From Rhodanobacter denitrificans (lineage in GTDB: Bacteria > Pseudomonadota > Gammaproteobacteria > Xanthomonadales > Rhodanobacteraceae), in NCBI RefSeq assembly GCF_003335105.1, contig NZ_QFWQ01000001.1, positions 155,432-219,431 on the forward strand: 64,000 nucleotides of DNA, written 5' to 3'. Under the pieces are notes generated by a model that saw only the letters and a list, made by a program, of their open reading frames with translations, did not search any database and had not been told where the DNA came from. A program made the position numbers and the translations under genes. This document shows positions 34,777-44,150 of the stretch, piece by piece; the first letter of the stretch is position 1, and every line of letters starts with the position of its first letter.

Positions 34777-35724
34777 ATGTTCGAATGGACCAAGAAAGGC
34801 CTGGTGTTCGAGACCGCGCGGCAGGGCGTGGGCGGCTGGATGCGCCACTCGGCGCTCACGCCGACGCCGTACCGCCTCGACGACGAGCTGATCCGCGTCT
34901 ACGCGGGGTTTCGCGACGCCGCCGGCGTCAGCCGGATCGGCTACGTCGACGTGCGCGCGGACGACCCCGCGGCCGTCGTGCGGGTCAGCGCCGAGCCGGT
35001 GCTGGACATCGGTCGGGCCGGCTGCTTCGACGACAACGGCGTGATCCTGGGCGACCTCGTCGACGCGCCGGGCGGTCTGCATCTGTTCTACGTGGGCTTC
35101 CAGCACGTGGCCCGGGCGAAGTTCCTGGCCTTCACCGGCCTGGCCGTTTCCCGCGACGGCGGGAACAGCTTCCGGCGCACGCAGGAAACTCCCGTGCTGG
35201 ATCGCGCGCCCGGACGCAGCACCATCGGCGCGGTGCATTCGGCCATGTACGAAAGCGGCCGCTGGCGCCTGTGGTACGCGGTGGGCGACGACTGGGAAAC
35301 CATCGGCGGCCAGCCGTTCCCGCGCTACCACATCCGCCATGCGGAGACCGACGACCTCGCGGCGATACCGCGCGCGGATCGTGTCTGCCTGCGCCCGCAA
35401 GGCAGCGAGTACCGCATCGGCCGCCCGCGCGTGTACCGCTTCGGTGGCCGCTACGTCATGTACTTCACGCGCGGCAATCGCGCCGGCGACTATTTTCCCG
35501 GCGTCGCCCTGAGCGACGACGGCATCGCGTGGGAGCGCCGCGACGCGGCACTGGGCATTTCACTTTCCGCCAGCGGCTGGGATTCGCGCACCCTCTGCTA
35601 TCCCGCGCTGATCCGCCGGCGCGACAACCTGCTGATGTTCTACAACGGCAACGACATGGGCGTGGACGGTTTCGGCGTGGCCGAGGCCGAGGCCGGCGAC
35701 GGTGATGCCGATGTGCAGCGTTAG
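34777..35724 (+). CDS. Five-bladed beta-propeller glycosidase-like protein
   Basis: This 315-residue protein has repeated motifs of the GH43/GH32/GH130-type propeller fold (HSALTPTPYRLDDELIRVYAG, LHLFYVGFQHVARAKF, WRLWYAVGDDWETIGG, GRYVMYFTRGNRAGDYFPG). There is no signal peptide, so it should be cytoplasmic. Homologues in capsule and O-antigen clusters are usually annotated as hypothetical or glycosylase. It could be a sugar-modifying enzyme or a phosphorylase-like protein; catalytic residues cannot be assigned with confidence. It lies between the acetyltransferase and GNAT genes in the operon. Confidence 0.65.
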   Translation: MFEWTKKGLVFETARQGVGGWMRHSALTPTPYRLDDELIRVYAGFRDAAGVSRIGYVDVRADDPAAVVRVSAEPVLDIGRAGCFDDNGVILGDLVDAPGGLHLFYVGFQHVARAKFLAFTGLAVSRDGGNSFRRTQETPVLDRAPGRSTIGAVHSAMYESGRWRLWYAVGDDWETIGGQPFPRYHIRHAETDDLAAIPRADRVCLRPQGSEYRIGRPRVYRFGGRYVMYFTRGNRAGDYFPGVALSDDGIAWERRDAALGISLSASGWDSRTLCYPALIRRRDNLLMFYNGNDMGVDGFGVAEAEAGDGDADVQR

Positions 35725-36643
35725 GCCCTACACCCCCGCCGACGTGAACACCTGGGACGCGCTGGTCGGGCGCTCCCGCAACGGCAACCTGCTGCACCGG
35801 CGCGGCTACATGGACTATCACGCCGACCGTTTCGTCGACCAGTCGCTGATCGTCGAGCGGCACGGCGAAGCCGTGGCGGTGTTCCCCGCGAACATCCGGG
35901 ACAACGTGGTGACCAGCCACGGTGGCCTCAGCTACGCCGGACTGGTCACCACGCACGCCTTGCGTGCCGAATCGACGCTGGCTGTGTTCGGGCAGATCGC
36001 CAGCCACTATCGCGCACTGGGCGTGGAGCGGGTGATCTACAAGGCGGTACCGCACGTGTTCCACGCCTATCCGGCCGAGGAGGACCTGTATGCCCTGCAC
36101 CGGCTGGGCGCGCAGCTGAAGCGCCGCGACGTTTCCTCGGTCATCGCGCTGCAGGAAGCGTTCCACTTCACCCCGGGTCGCCGGCGCGCCGTCAACAAGG
36201 CCGGGAAGGCCGGCATCCGCGTGCAGGTCGGCACCGACCCGGCGGATTTCCATGCCCTGCTGACGGAGGTGCTGCACAAGCACGACACCCGGCCGACCCA
36301 CAGCCTGGCCGAGCTGCGCCTGCTGCAGGCGCGCTTCCCGCAGCAGATCGTGCTGCACGAGGCGCGCCGCGAGGGCACCTTGCTGGCGGGCGTGCTTGTC
36401 TACGATCTCGGCCAGGTCGCGCACACCCAGTACATGGCCGTCTCGGAGGAGGGGCGCCACCTGGGCGCGCTGACCCTGCTGCTGGCGGAACTGATCGGTG
36501 GCCTCTATGCGGGTCGGACATATTTCAGCTTCGGCATCTCGACCGAAAAGGAAGGGCAGGTGCTCAACGGCGGCCTGGTCACGCAGAAGGAATACTTCGG
36601 CGCGCGCGCCGTCGTGCACGACTTCTACGAGTGGCCGCTGTGA
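35705..36643 (+). CDS. GNAT/FemAB-like acyltransferase of the glycan cluster
   Basis: This 312-residue protein resembles the GNAT/FemAB-type (acetyltransferase-6) proteins of polysaccharide clusters: an N-terminal half with [16 protein letters not shown] and a C-terminal GNAT half with [21 protein letters not shown] and [19 protein letters not shown]. It may transfer an amino acid or acyl group to a sugar amine. The ATG at 35705 lies inside the end of the previous gene; ATG 35711 is an alternative. Its stop codon shares bases with the next start (TGATG). Acceptor and donor are unknown. Confidence 0.75.
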   Translation: MPMCSVRPYTPADVNTWDALVGRSRNGNLLHRRGYMDYHADRFVDQSLIVERHGEAVAVFPANIRDNVVTSHGGLSYAGLVTTHALRAESTLAVFGQIASHYRALGVERVIYKAVPHVFHAYPAEEDLYALHRLGAQLKRRDVSSVIALQEAFHFTPGRRRAVNKAGKAGIRVQVGTDPADFHALLTEVLHKHDTRPTHSLAELRLLQARFPQQIVLHEARREGTLLAGVLVYDLGQVAHTQYMAVSEEGRHLGALTLLLAELIGGLYAGRTYFSFGISTEKEGQVLNGGLVTQKEYFGARAVVHDFYEWPL

Positions 36644-37785
36644 TGGAGCGCGCGCGGATGGAAGCCACGCTGATGGACGTTCCGTTCCTCGACCTCGGGG
36701 CGATCAACGCGCGCCATGCCGACGAGCTGAAGGCGGCGGCCGCACGGGTGATCGATTCGGGCTGGTACATCATGGGCGAGGAGCTGGCGGCCTTCGAGCG
36801 CGAGTTCGCCGCCTGGTGCGGCGTGCGCCACGCCGTTGGCGTGGGTAACGGGCTGGATGCGCTGTCGCTGATCCTGCGCGGCTACCTGCAGCTCGGCGCG
36901 CTCGGCGAGGGCGACGAGGTCATCGTGCCCGGCAACACCTTCATCGCCAGCTTCCTCGCCATCAGCGAGAACCGGCTGGTGCCGGTGCCGGTGGAGCCCG
37001 ATCCGCGGAGCTTCAACCTGGACCCGGCCTGCGTGGCGGCGGCGATCGGGCCGCGCACGCGCGCGATCATGGCGGTGCACCTGTACGGCCAGCTGGCCGA
37101 CATGTCGGCGCTGGCGGCGCTGGCCCGGCGACACAGGCTGCTGCTGATCGAGGACGCCGCACAGGCGCACGGTGCGGCGCGCGACGGCCGCAAAGCCGGC
37201 GCGTTCGGCGATGCGGCGGCCTTCAGTTTCTTCCCGGCCAAGAACCTGGGCGCGCTGGGCGACGGCGGCGCGGTGGTGACCGCCGACGCGCGGCTGGCGC
37301 AGCGGGTCACGGCGCTGCGCAACTACGGCTCGGAGGTGAAGTACCGCCATCTATTCCAGGGCGTCAATTCGCGGCTCGACGAGATCCAGGCGGCGATGCT
37401 GCGGGTGAAGCTGCGCCATCTCGACGAGGACGTCGCCTGGCGCCGCCGCGTGGCGCGCCGCTATCGCGACGGCATCCGTCATCCGCAGATCCGGTTGCCG
37501 CAGGTGGCGCAGGAGGAGCAGCACGCCTGGCATCTGTTCGTGGTGCGCTGCTCCCACCGCGACGCGTTGCAGCGGCACCTGCTGGCGCACGGCATCCACA
37601 GCCAAGTGCATTACCCGGTGCCGCCGCACCGGCAGCCGGCCTACCCGGACCTGCATGATCGGCGGCTGCCGCTGACCGAGCGCCTGCACGAGGAAGTGCT
37701 GAGCCTGCCGATGGGCCCGACGCTGGGCGGGGATGCGGTGGAGCGGGTGATCGAAGCCTGCCAGGCGTTCGAGTGTCCGGCATGA
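36643..37785 (+). CDS. DegT/DnrJ/EryC1/StrS aminotransferase (FdtB/QdtB-like)
   Basis: This PLP-dependent sugar aminotransferase (380 residues from ATG 36643) has the family opening [18 protein letters not shown], the phosphate-binding [20 protein letters not shown], and the PLP lysine in [19 protein letters not shown]. With the 3,4-ketoisomerase at 33682 it should make dTDP-3-amino-3,6-dideoxyhexose. The start is uncertain: ATG 36643 is coupled to the previous stop, whereas ATG 36673 (MDVPFLDL) has a GGAAG ribosome site and fits the usual N-terminus better. Its stop overlaps the flippase start (ATGA). Confidence 0.92.
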   Translation: MERARMEATLMDVPFLDLGAINARHADELKAAAARVIDSGWYIMGEELAAFEREFAAWCGVRHAVGVGNGLDALSLILRGYLQLGALGEGDEVIVPGNTFIASFLAISENRLVPVPVEPDPRSFNLDPACVAAAIGPRTRAIMAVHLYGQLADMSALAALARRHRLLLIEDAAQAHGAARDGRKAGAFGDAAAFSFFPAKNLGALGDGGAVVTADARLAQRVTALRNYGSEVKYRHLFQGVNSRLDEIQAAMLRVKLRHLDEDVAWRRRVARRYRDGIRHPQIRLPQVAQEEQHAWHLFVVRCSHRDALQRHLLAHGIHSQVHYPVPPHRQPAYPDLHDRRLPLTERLHEEVLSLPMGPTLGGDAVERVIEACQAFECPA

Positions 37786-39032
37786 ACATCGTGCGCGCCG
37801 GCTTCTACTCCGCCCTCGCCACCGCGGCGCGGCTGCTGGCGGCGCTGGTGGTGATCAAGCTCGTGGCGTGGTTCGCCGGGCCCGAGGGCGTGGGCAAGCT
37901 GGGCCAGTTCATGAGCCTGATGTCGCTGCTGGCCGTGCTGGCCGGCGGCGGCATCAGCGCCGGCATCGTGAAGTACGTCGCCGAGTACCGCGAGGACCCG
38001 CAGCGGCTGGCGCGCCTGCTGGCCGCCGCGCTGTGGTATGCGCTGTGCGCCTCCGTCCTGATGGGTTGCCTGGCGCTGATGTTCAGCCGGCAGCTGGCGC
38101 TGTGGCTGCTGGACGATCCCGCCTACGCGGGCCTGATCCGCGTGCTCGCGGTGGCCCAGCTCGGCATCGCGCTGGTCAACTACATCCTGGCCGTGATCAA
38201 CGGTTTCATGGACGTGCGCCGGCTGGCGCTGATCCAGGTGCTGGGCTCGCTGCTGAGCATCGTGACGGTGATCGGGCTGGCGCGCTGGCTGCACCTGTAC
38301 GGCGCACTGCTGGCGCTGATCGTGGGCCAGCTGCTGTGGCTCGTCGTCGGCCTGCCGGCGTGGTGGCGCAGCCCGTACTTCCGCCGCAGCATGCTGCGGC
38401 TGCGCTTCGACCGCGAGATGACCCTGCGGCTGGCGGCATTTTCGGTGATGACACTCACCGCCGCGCTGGTCTCGCCGCTGGTGAACATTGCGGTGCGCGA
38501 CCACCTCGCGCTGCAGCTCGGCTGGCAGCAGGTCGGCTACTGGCAGGCGGTGAGCAAGGTGTCGGACGCCTACCTGCTGTTCCTCACCGCGGCCATCAAC
38601 ATCTACTACCTGCCCAAGCTGGCGTCGATCCGCCAGCGCGACGCGCTGGTGCTCGAACTGCGCCATGCGTACCGCTACATCCTGCCCGCGGTGGTCGTGC
38701 TGGCGGCGTCGGTGTACCTGCTGCGCGACTGGGTGACGCGCCTGCTGTTCAGCGCGGACTTCGCGCCGGCCAATGCGCTGTACGGGCCGCAGCTGGCGGG
38801 CGACGTGGTCAAGATCGCCTCCTTCATCCTTTCCTACGTGATGCTGGCCAAGGCCATGACGCGGCTGTTCGTGGTTTCCGAGTGCGTGTTCGCGGCCAGC
38901 TACCTGGCGCTGGTATACGCGTTCACTGCGCATTTCGGCCTGGTCGGCGCGATGTACGCCTTCGCCGCCAACTACCTCGCCTACCTCGCGTTCAACGTGC
39001 TGGTCGTGCGGCGCTACCTGGGAGGGCTGTGA
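37782..39032 (+). CDS. Wzx-type lipid-linked oligosaccharide flippase
   Basis: This 416-residue polytopic membrane protein has about twelve hydrophobic helices and the Wzx/RfbX opening [22 protein letters not shown] followed by [18 protein letters not shown]. It would flip undecaprenyl-linked repeat units to the periplasm. The ATG overlaps the aminotransferase stop by four bases. It forms, with the Wzy-like polymerase (39976) and Wzz-like regulator (41141), a complete Wzy-dependent export and polymerisation set. Confidence 0.9.
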   Translation: MNIVRAGFYSALATAARLLAALVVIKLVAWFAGPEGVGKLGQFMSLMSLLAVLAGGGISAGIVKYVAEYREDPQRLARLLAAALWYALCASVLMGCLALMFSRQLALWLLDDPAYAGLIRVLAVAQLGIALVNYILAVINGFMDVRRLALIQVLGSLLSIVTVIGLARWLHLYGALLALIVGQLLWLVVGLPAWWRSPYFRRSMLRLRFDREMTLRLAAFSVMTLTAALVSPLVNIAVRDHLALQLGWQQVGYWQAVSKVSDAYLLFLTAAINIYYLPKLASIRQRDALVLELRHAYRYILPAVVVLAASVYLLRDWVTRLLFSADFAPANALYGPQLAGDVVKIASFILSYVMLAKAMTRLFVVSECVFAASYLALVYAFTAHFGLVGAMYAFAANYLAYLAFNVLVVRRYLGGL

Positions 39033-39034
39033 CG

Positions 39035-39979
39035 ATGGCGTCCGACGTATCCAGAGGCATGGCGCCGCCGCTGGTTTCGGTGCTGATCCCGGCGTACAAC
39101 CACGAGCGTTTCGTGCGGCGCTGCCTGGACAGCGTGCTGGAGGACCCGTATCCGGCGAAGGAGCTGATCGTCATCGACGACGGCTCGACCGACCGCACCG
39201 GGGCGCGCATTGCCGACTGGGTGGCGACGCATTGCATGGACATCCCCATCGAGTACGTGCAGCGGGAGAACCGCGGCATCGCGGCGACCCTCAACGAGCT
39301 GGCGGCGCGCGCGAACGGCGAGTTCCTGCGGCCGGGCGCCAGCGACGACTACCTGCTGCCCGGCGGCCTCGATGCGCAGGTCCGCTACCTGCAGGCGCAC
39401 CTGGGCAAGGGCGCGGTGATCGGCGATTCGATCGTGGTCGACCAGGACGACCGCAAGCTGCACGACAGCGGCATGTGCGACCTGCACGGCGCCGACAAGA
39501 GCCTGTACCGCTCCGACGACGGCATCCGCCGCGCGGTGATCCGGCAGTGGGCCATCGGCGGGCCGGTCGCGCTGATCAGGAAGAGCGCGCTCGACACCGT
39601 CGACCGCTGGAGCGAAGGGCTGCGCATCGAGGACTGGGACCTGTTCCTGCGTCTGGCCGCGCGCGACGCGCTCGGCTTCGTCGACGTCAGCGTCTGCGCC
39701 TACCGCATGCACGAGGCGAACCTGAGCCGCACGCGGCACATCGAGACCCGTCTGGGCAACCTGGCCGAGTCGCGGCACATCGCGCTGCGCCGGGCCGGCC
39801 TGTTCGACGAACCGTACCGCACCCTGCTGCGGGCGCAGTCGCATTACATCGGCGCCAAGATCTCGTTCCTGGAAAGAAGGCCGGGGCCGCTGCTGGCGCA
39901 CATGACGGCATACCTGTCGCTGGTCGTGGCCGCGAAGACCCGGCTGCCGCCGGCGCCCCGCGGCGCGGAGGGAACATGA
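39035..39979 (+). CDS. Family 2 glycosyltransferase
   Basis: This 314-residue GT-A enzyme begins (after a short leader) VSVLIPAYNHERFVRRCLDS, with the nucleotide-sugar motif VIDDGSTDRT, acceptor-side FLRPGASDDYLLPGG, and the later motif GLRIEDWDLFLRLA holding a catalytic ED pair. It probably adds one sugar of the repeat unit on the cytoplasmic face. The ATG at 39035 follows GGGAGGG and sits two bases past the flippase stop. Confidence 0.92.
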   Translation: MASDVSRGMAPPLVSVLIPAYNHERFVRRCLDSVLEDPYPAKELIVIDDGSTDRTGARIADWVATHCMDIPIEYVQRENRGIAATLNELAARANGEFLRPGASDDYLLPGGLDAQVRYLQAHLGKGAVIGDSIVVDQDDRKLHDSGMCDLHGADKSLYRSDDGIRRAVIRQWAIGGPVALIRKSALDTVDRWSEGLRIEDWDLFLRLAARDALGFVDVSVCAYRMHEANLSRTRHIETRLGNLAESRHIALRRAGLFDEPYRTLLRAQSHYIGAKISFLERRPGPLLAHMTAYLSLVVAAKTRLPPAPRGAEGT

Positions 39980-41154
39980 AACGGCTGCTGCGGCTTCCCT
40001 CCACCTGGCTCGGCCTGCCGATCCTGTTCGCCTGCGGGCTGACCTGGCTCACCTACGACCTTTCCGCCGACTACCTGCAGGGCCTGTTGCTGCTGACCGT
40101 GCTCGCGGCGGCGATCATCCTGTTCGATGTGCAGGCGGGAGTGCGGCTGCCGGAGTTCGCACAGTTCCGCGCGCGCCGCTACGCCGGCACCCGCGAGGCG
40201 TTCCTCGCACTGGCGCTGGCCTGGCTGATCGTGCTGTTCTGCGTGCTCGACCTCGCGCTGTTCCCGATCCCGCTGTTCGACAAGCCGTCGGCCTATGCGG
40301 TGATGGAGGGCGGCCGCGCGCACATCCGGCATGTGTCGGACATGTGCTGGGTGCTGCCGCCGATCGGGCTGCTGTGCGCCAGGAGCCGGCGACTGCGCAG
40401 CGCGCTCATCGCGATAGGTTTCGTGTTCCCGGTGCTGGTGATCGACCGCAACCGGCTGTTCGCCACCTTCTTCTCGTTCGCGCTGGTGCTGGTGCTGCGC
40501 CGGGACGGGGCGCTGCCGCTGCCGTGGAAGACCTTGCTTGCCCTGGCGTTCGCCGGCGGCAGCATCTTCTCCATCCTCGGCATCCTGCGCTCGGGGCCGC
40601 TGGAGTACATCACGCTGCCTTTCAGCGCGACGTATCACGCCGCTCCGCAGGGCATCAAATGGCTGCTGCTGTACGCCAGCGCCGGTCCCTACAACTTCAG
40701 CGCGATCCTGGCCAAGGGCTACCTCAACCCCGATTTCCTGATCAACCAGCTGGTGCCGCTGCACGGCTCGGTGGTGACGGCCGGCACGAGCATCCCGCTG
40801 GATGCGTCGAACATCAACGTGGGCACGGAGTTCTTGCCCTTCCTGATGGCGTTCGGCCCGGTCGGCGCCGCGCTGGCGGTGCTCGCGCTGTACGCGATGC
40901 TGCTGTGGAGCGTGCAGCGCCTGCGCCAGGCGGTGCCGCTGTTTTCCCTGCTGATGTTCCTGCGCGTCTCCTACGTCTGCGTGATGTCGCCGTTCGCGCC
41001 GCAGGCGTTCACCTGGACCAATTTCGGCTTCATCGGCATCTGCCTGCTGCTGCCGGTCATGGCGAACTGGCTGCCGAACCGGAAGGCGCCAGCCGCCGCG
41101 CCGGCCCCGTCTTCACCCTCCCTCCAGCGAGTACCGGACCATGGAACGCGATGA
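39976..41154 (+). CDS. Wzy-like O-antigen/oligosaccharide polymerase (polytopic membrane protein)
   Basis: This 392-residue protein has roughly ten hydrophobic helices, a large central hydrophilic segment (~190-260) and a short C-terminal cytoplasmic tail. Wzy proteins share little sequence but show this topology. It is encoded directly after Wzx and a glycosyltransferase and before Wzz, the expected place. The ATG overlaps the glycosyltransferase stop (ATGA). Polymerase function is inferred from topology and context. Confidence 0.78.
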   Translation: MKRLLRLPSTWLGLPILFACGLTWLTYDLSADYLQGLLLLTVLAAAIILFDVQAGVRLPEFAQFRARRYAGTREAFLALALAWLIVLFCVLDLALFPIPLFDKPSAYAVMEGGRAHIRHVSDMCWVLPPIGLLCARSRRLRSALIAIGFVFPVLVIDRNRLFATFFSFALVLVLRRDGALPLPWKTLLALAFAGGSIFSILGILRSGPLEYITLPFSATYHAAPQGIKWLLLYASAGPYNFSAILAKGYLNPDFLINQLVPLHGSVVTAGTSIPLDASNINVGTEFLPFLMAFGPVGAALAVLALYAMLLWSVQRLRQAVPLFSLLMFLRVSYVCVMSPFAPQAFTWTNFGFIGICLLLPVMANWLPNRKAPAAAPAPSSPSLQRVPDHGTR

Positions 41155-41983
41155 AATCTATCTGATCGACCTGTGGCGGATCTTCACCCGCGAGTGGACG
41201 TGGTTCGTGCTGGTGCTGGTGCTGACCCTGGCCTGCACCTATGCCTTCGCGCACCTGGTGAAGCGCCAGTGGGAGGCGACCGCCTGGATCCAGATCGCGC
41301 AGGTCGGGCAGGTGCCGTCGGGCCAGGATCCGAAGGTCGAGCCGCTGCAGCGCGTCACCGAGCGGCTGCAACTGGTGCCGTTCGAGAACGAAGTGCTGGA
41401 AAGCGCCGGTTATGCGAAGACCTCGTCGGTGGCCCGGCTGTACCGGAAGAGCCTGAAACTGGAGCCGCTGCTCTACGCGGGCTCGCTGGTCAAGCTGACC
41501 GTGCGGGCCTACTCCCGGCAACAGGCCAGCGAGCTCGCCGCCGCGACGGTCGCCCGGCTGCGTGCGGTCCATCAGGACCTGGAAGAGGCGCCGCTGAAGT
41601 CGGCGCGCGCGCGCCTCGCCCAGATCGAGTCCGATCTGCAGACCGCGCAGGCCGACCGCGCCCGCTATCAGCAGGCGGCCGCGTCGGGAAGCAAGGGCGG
41701 GGCGGGCGGCAAGGACATGGCGAACCCGATGCTGGCCAGCCTGCTGCTGGCCAACAAGAACGAAGAGATCCGCGGCTTGCGGCAGGCGCGGGGCGATCTC
41801 GCCGAGCGCCTCGGCCCCGCCTACACCTATGAGACGTCGCTGATGTGGCCGGTCTATGTCCCCGACAAACAGGCGTTCCCGAATCCCGAGCTGACCTATG
41901 GCATCGGCCTGCTGCTGGGAATTTTCCTGGGCTCGTCCGCGGCCCTGGCCAGGAACGTCGCGCGGCGGCCTGCGCGGGGCTAG
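41141..41983 (+). CDS. Wzz/chain-length-determinant family protein
   Basis: The 280-residue protein has the PCP topology: MERDEIYLIDLWRIF, then a first membrane helix (~19-40), a periplasmic domain with coiled coil (~140-180), a Gly/Lys/Ser-rich patch (ASGSKGGAGG) and a second helix near the C-terminus (YGIGLLLGIFLGSSAALA). It lacks an attached tyrosine-kinase domain, as in Wzz of O-antigen systems. It overlaps the polymerase gene by 14 bases and ends the first glycan operon; copy F of the ECF promoter follows. Confidence 0.87.
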   Translation: MERDEIYLIDLWRIFTREWTWFVLVLVLTLACTYAFAHLVKRQWEATAWIQIAQVGQVPSGQDPKVEPLQRVTERLQLVPFENEVLESAGYAKTSSVARLYRKSLKLEPLLYAGSLVKLTVRAYSRQQASELAAATVARLRAVHQDLEEAPLKSARARLAQIESDLQTAQADRARYQQAAASGSKGGAGGKDMANPMLASLLLANKNEEIRGLRQARGDLAERLGPAYTYETSLMWPVYVPDKQAFPNPELTYGIGLLLGIFLGSSAALARNVARRPARG

Positions 41984-42006
41984 CCCCCCGTTCGCCCGCC
42001 GGACAT

Positions 42007-42036
42007 TCAACCAAAGCAGCCCATACCGGCACTCAC
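42007..42036 (+). promoter_or_regulatory. ECF-type promoter motif, copy F (methyltransferase-radical SAM-GT4 operon)
   Basis: TCAACCAAAG, 12 bases, GCACTCAC. It lies in the only sizeable gap of the rightward glycan gene run, 24 nt after the Wzz stop and about 30-36 nt before the methyltransferase start codons. Confidence 0.65.
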
Positions 42037-42065
42037 CGGAAAGGCCATCGGGCGGCAGAACACGG

Positions 42066-42914
42066 ATGGGCATGAACGGGCAGCACGAACTCGAAGGCGC
42101 CGGCATGTCGCTGGACGAAGCGCAGCTGCTCGACACGCAGCGCGCCTTCGACAGCGTCGCCGCCGACTACGACGGTCCGCGTGGCAACAACGAGCTGATC
42201 CAGCGCATGCGGCTGGCCCTGTGGGACACCGTGCAGGGCGAGTTCCCGGCCGCCTCGCGCCTGCTCGACCTGGGCTGCGGCACCGGCATCGACGCGCTCG
42301 AGTTCGCCCGGTGCGGCCATCAGGTTGTCGCCAGCGACTGGTCGCCGCGGATGGTCGCGCGCACCCGGGCACGCGCCGTAGCCGAGGATCTGCAGTCGCG
42401 CGTCACGGCCATCCATCTCGGCATCCAGCAGCTGGACCAGCTCGACGGTACGTTCGACGGCATCTACTCGAACTTCGGGCCGCTGAACTGCGTATCGGAC
42501 CTCGGCAGTGTGGCAGCCGAATGCATGCGCCTGCTGCGCCCGGGCGGCAGCCTGGTGTTCTCGGTGATGGGCCGGATCTGTCCATGGGAACTGGGGCACT
42601 ACGCACTGCGCGGCCGCTTCAGGCGCGCCGGCGTGCGCGCGGCGCGCGGCGTCACCGCGGTAGGCATGAACCACCACACGATCTGGACCCGCTACTACCT
42701 GCCGCGCGAGTTCTACCGCGCCTTCGCCGAGCACTTCTCGCTGGCCGGCTACCGCGCGCTGAGCCTGTTCATGCCGCCGCCCTACCTGGTGGGTTACTAC
42801 CGTCGCCACCGCCGCTGGTGCGAGCGCCTGGGCCGGCTCGATGACCGCTCCGGGGCGCTGCCGTGGCTGCGCGACATGGGCGATCACTTCCTGATCGTGA
42901 TGCGGCGGCGCTGA
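42066..42914 (+). CDS. Class I SAM-dependent methyltransferase
   Basis: This 282-residue enzyme has SAM motif I LLDLGCGTGID, the acidic VASDWSPRMVARTRA, and a motif near YSNFGPLNCVSDL with RLLRPGGSLVFSVMG. The C-terminal third is basic and aromatic (RYYLPREFYRAF; YYRRHRRWCERL), suggesting a membrane-near or lipid-linked substrate. Starts at 42066, 42072 and 42105 are all in frame; 42105 has the clearest ribosome site (GAAGG). It is first in the second rightward operon. Substrate could be a sugar or an aglycone. Confidence 0.88.
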   Translation: MGMNGQHELEGAGMSLDEAQLLDTQRAFDSVAADYDGPRGNNELIQRMRLALWDTVQGEFPAASRLLDLGCGTGIDALEFARCGHQVVASDWSPRMVARTRARAVAEDLQSRVTAIHLGIQQLDQLDGTFDGIYSNFGPLNCVSDLGSVAAECMRLLRPGGSLVFSVMGRICPWELGHYALRGRFRRAGVRAARGVTAVGMNHHTIWTRYYLPREFYRAFAEHFSLAGYRALSLFMPPPYLVGYYRRHRRWCERLGRLDDRSGALPWLRDMGDHFLIVMRRR

Positions 42915-42917
42915 GCC

Positions 42918-44150
42918 ATGGACGTCCTGCAGGCAGCGCTGGATGTCAGTCTGTGCCGTGCGGTGTCGGTCACGCCGGAAGGGGCGTCGCGCGCGCCGTT
43001 GCCGATCCGGGCCGGGCGGATCGGCTCCTCGCTGGCCGCGCGGGCCTGGCGGATCGACCTGCGCGACCACCTGATCTTCCCCGGCCTGGTCAACGCGCAC
43101 GAGCATCTGCACATCAACGCCGTGCCGCCGCTGCGCCGCGGCGCGCCGTTTCCCAACAGCTACGCCTGGATCGCAGCGTTCCAGGCCCATTTCGCGGAAC
43201 CTGCCGTCGCCGCCGCGCTGCAGCGGCCGAAGGCGCTGCGGCTGCGCCACGGCGCACTGAAGAACCTGCTCGCCGGCACCACCTGCGTGGCGCATCACGA
43301 CCCCTGGCATGCGGCGCTCGACGCGATGGATTTCCCGGTCGCCCTGTTGCGCGATTACGGCTGGAGCTACGCGCTGGGCTGGCCCGGTTATGGGCCGCCG
43401 GTGCCGTCGAGCTTTGCCGCCACGCCCGCCGATCGCCCCTGGCTGATCCACCTGGCCGAAGGCACCGACGCGACGGCGCAGGCGGAACTCGATCAGCTGG
43501 ACCAGCTGGGCTGCCTCGCGGCGAACAGCGTGCTGGTGCACGGCGTGGGCCTGCGCGAGCGCGACATCGACCGCGTGATTGCCAGCGGTGCGGCGGTGGT
43601 GTGGTGCCCGACCAGCAACCACGCCCTGCTCGGGCGCTCGCTCGATCCGCGGCGGCTGTGCGCGGCCGGGCGGCTGGCGCTGGGCAGCGACTCGCGGCTC
43701 AGCGGTGCGCGCGATCTGCTCGACGAAATGCGCGGGGTGGTCGCCCGCGGCGAACTCGGTCCCATGCAGGTGCTGGAACTGGCCACCGTTGCGGCCGCGC
43801 GCATCCTGCGCCTGCCTTCGCGCGGCAGCCTCGCGCCGGGCGCGCGGGCGGACCTGGTGATCGTCGAGGACCGCGGCGGCGACGCGGCCGGCAGCCTGAC
43901 CGGTATCCGGCGCAGCGACCTCCGCGCCGTGGTGCGCGATGGCGTGCCGCACATCGCCGATCCGGATTTCGCCGAATGGTTCGCGGCCACCGGCGTGGAA
44001 GCCGTGCCGGTGACGCTGGACGGCAAGCCGAAGCTGCTGGCCGCGCCGCTGGCCGATCCCGCGCTGCTCGCGCTCGAACCCGGGCTCGAACAGGCCGCCG
44101 GGCGCAACGGGCGCGCGCGCGACGCCAGCCTCGAAGCCAGGTGCTACTGA
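42918..44150 (+). CDS. Amidohydrolase-superfamily enzyme (deaminase/chlorohydrolase-like)
   Basis: This 410-residue TIM-barrel metalloenzyme carries HXH in GLVNAHEHLHINAVPP, a histidine-rich AGTTCVAHHDPWH, His in IHLAEGTDA, VLVHGVGL and the catalytic Asp in LALGSDSRLSGAR. This is the mononuclear ATZ/TRZ and guanine-deaminase subgroup. Its place between two methyltransferases in a glycan cluster is unusual. It might deaminate or hydrolyse a modified sugar, nucleotide or amide intermediate. It starts three bases after the preceding stop, and its stop overlaps the next start (TGATG). Confidence 0.85.
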   Translation: MDVLQAALDVSLCRAVSVTPEGASRAPLPIRAGRIGSSLAARAWRIDLRDHLIFPGLVNAHEHLHINAVPPLRRGAPFPNSYAWIAAFQAHFAEPAVAAALQRPKALRLRHGALKNLLAGTTCVAHHDPWHAALDAMDFPVALLRDYGWSYALGWPGYGPPVPSSFAATPADRPWLIHLAEGTDATAQAELDQLDQLGCLAANSVLVHGVGLRERDIDRVIASGAAVVWCPTSNHALLGRSLDPRRLCAAGRLALGSDSRLSGARDLLDEMRGVVARGELGPMQVLELATVAAARILRLPSRGSLAPGARADLVIVEDRGGDAAGSLTGIRRSDLRAVVRDGVPHIADPDFAEWFAATGVEAVPVTLDGKPKLLAAPLADPALLALEPGLEQAAGRNGRARDASLEARCY

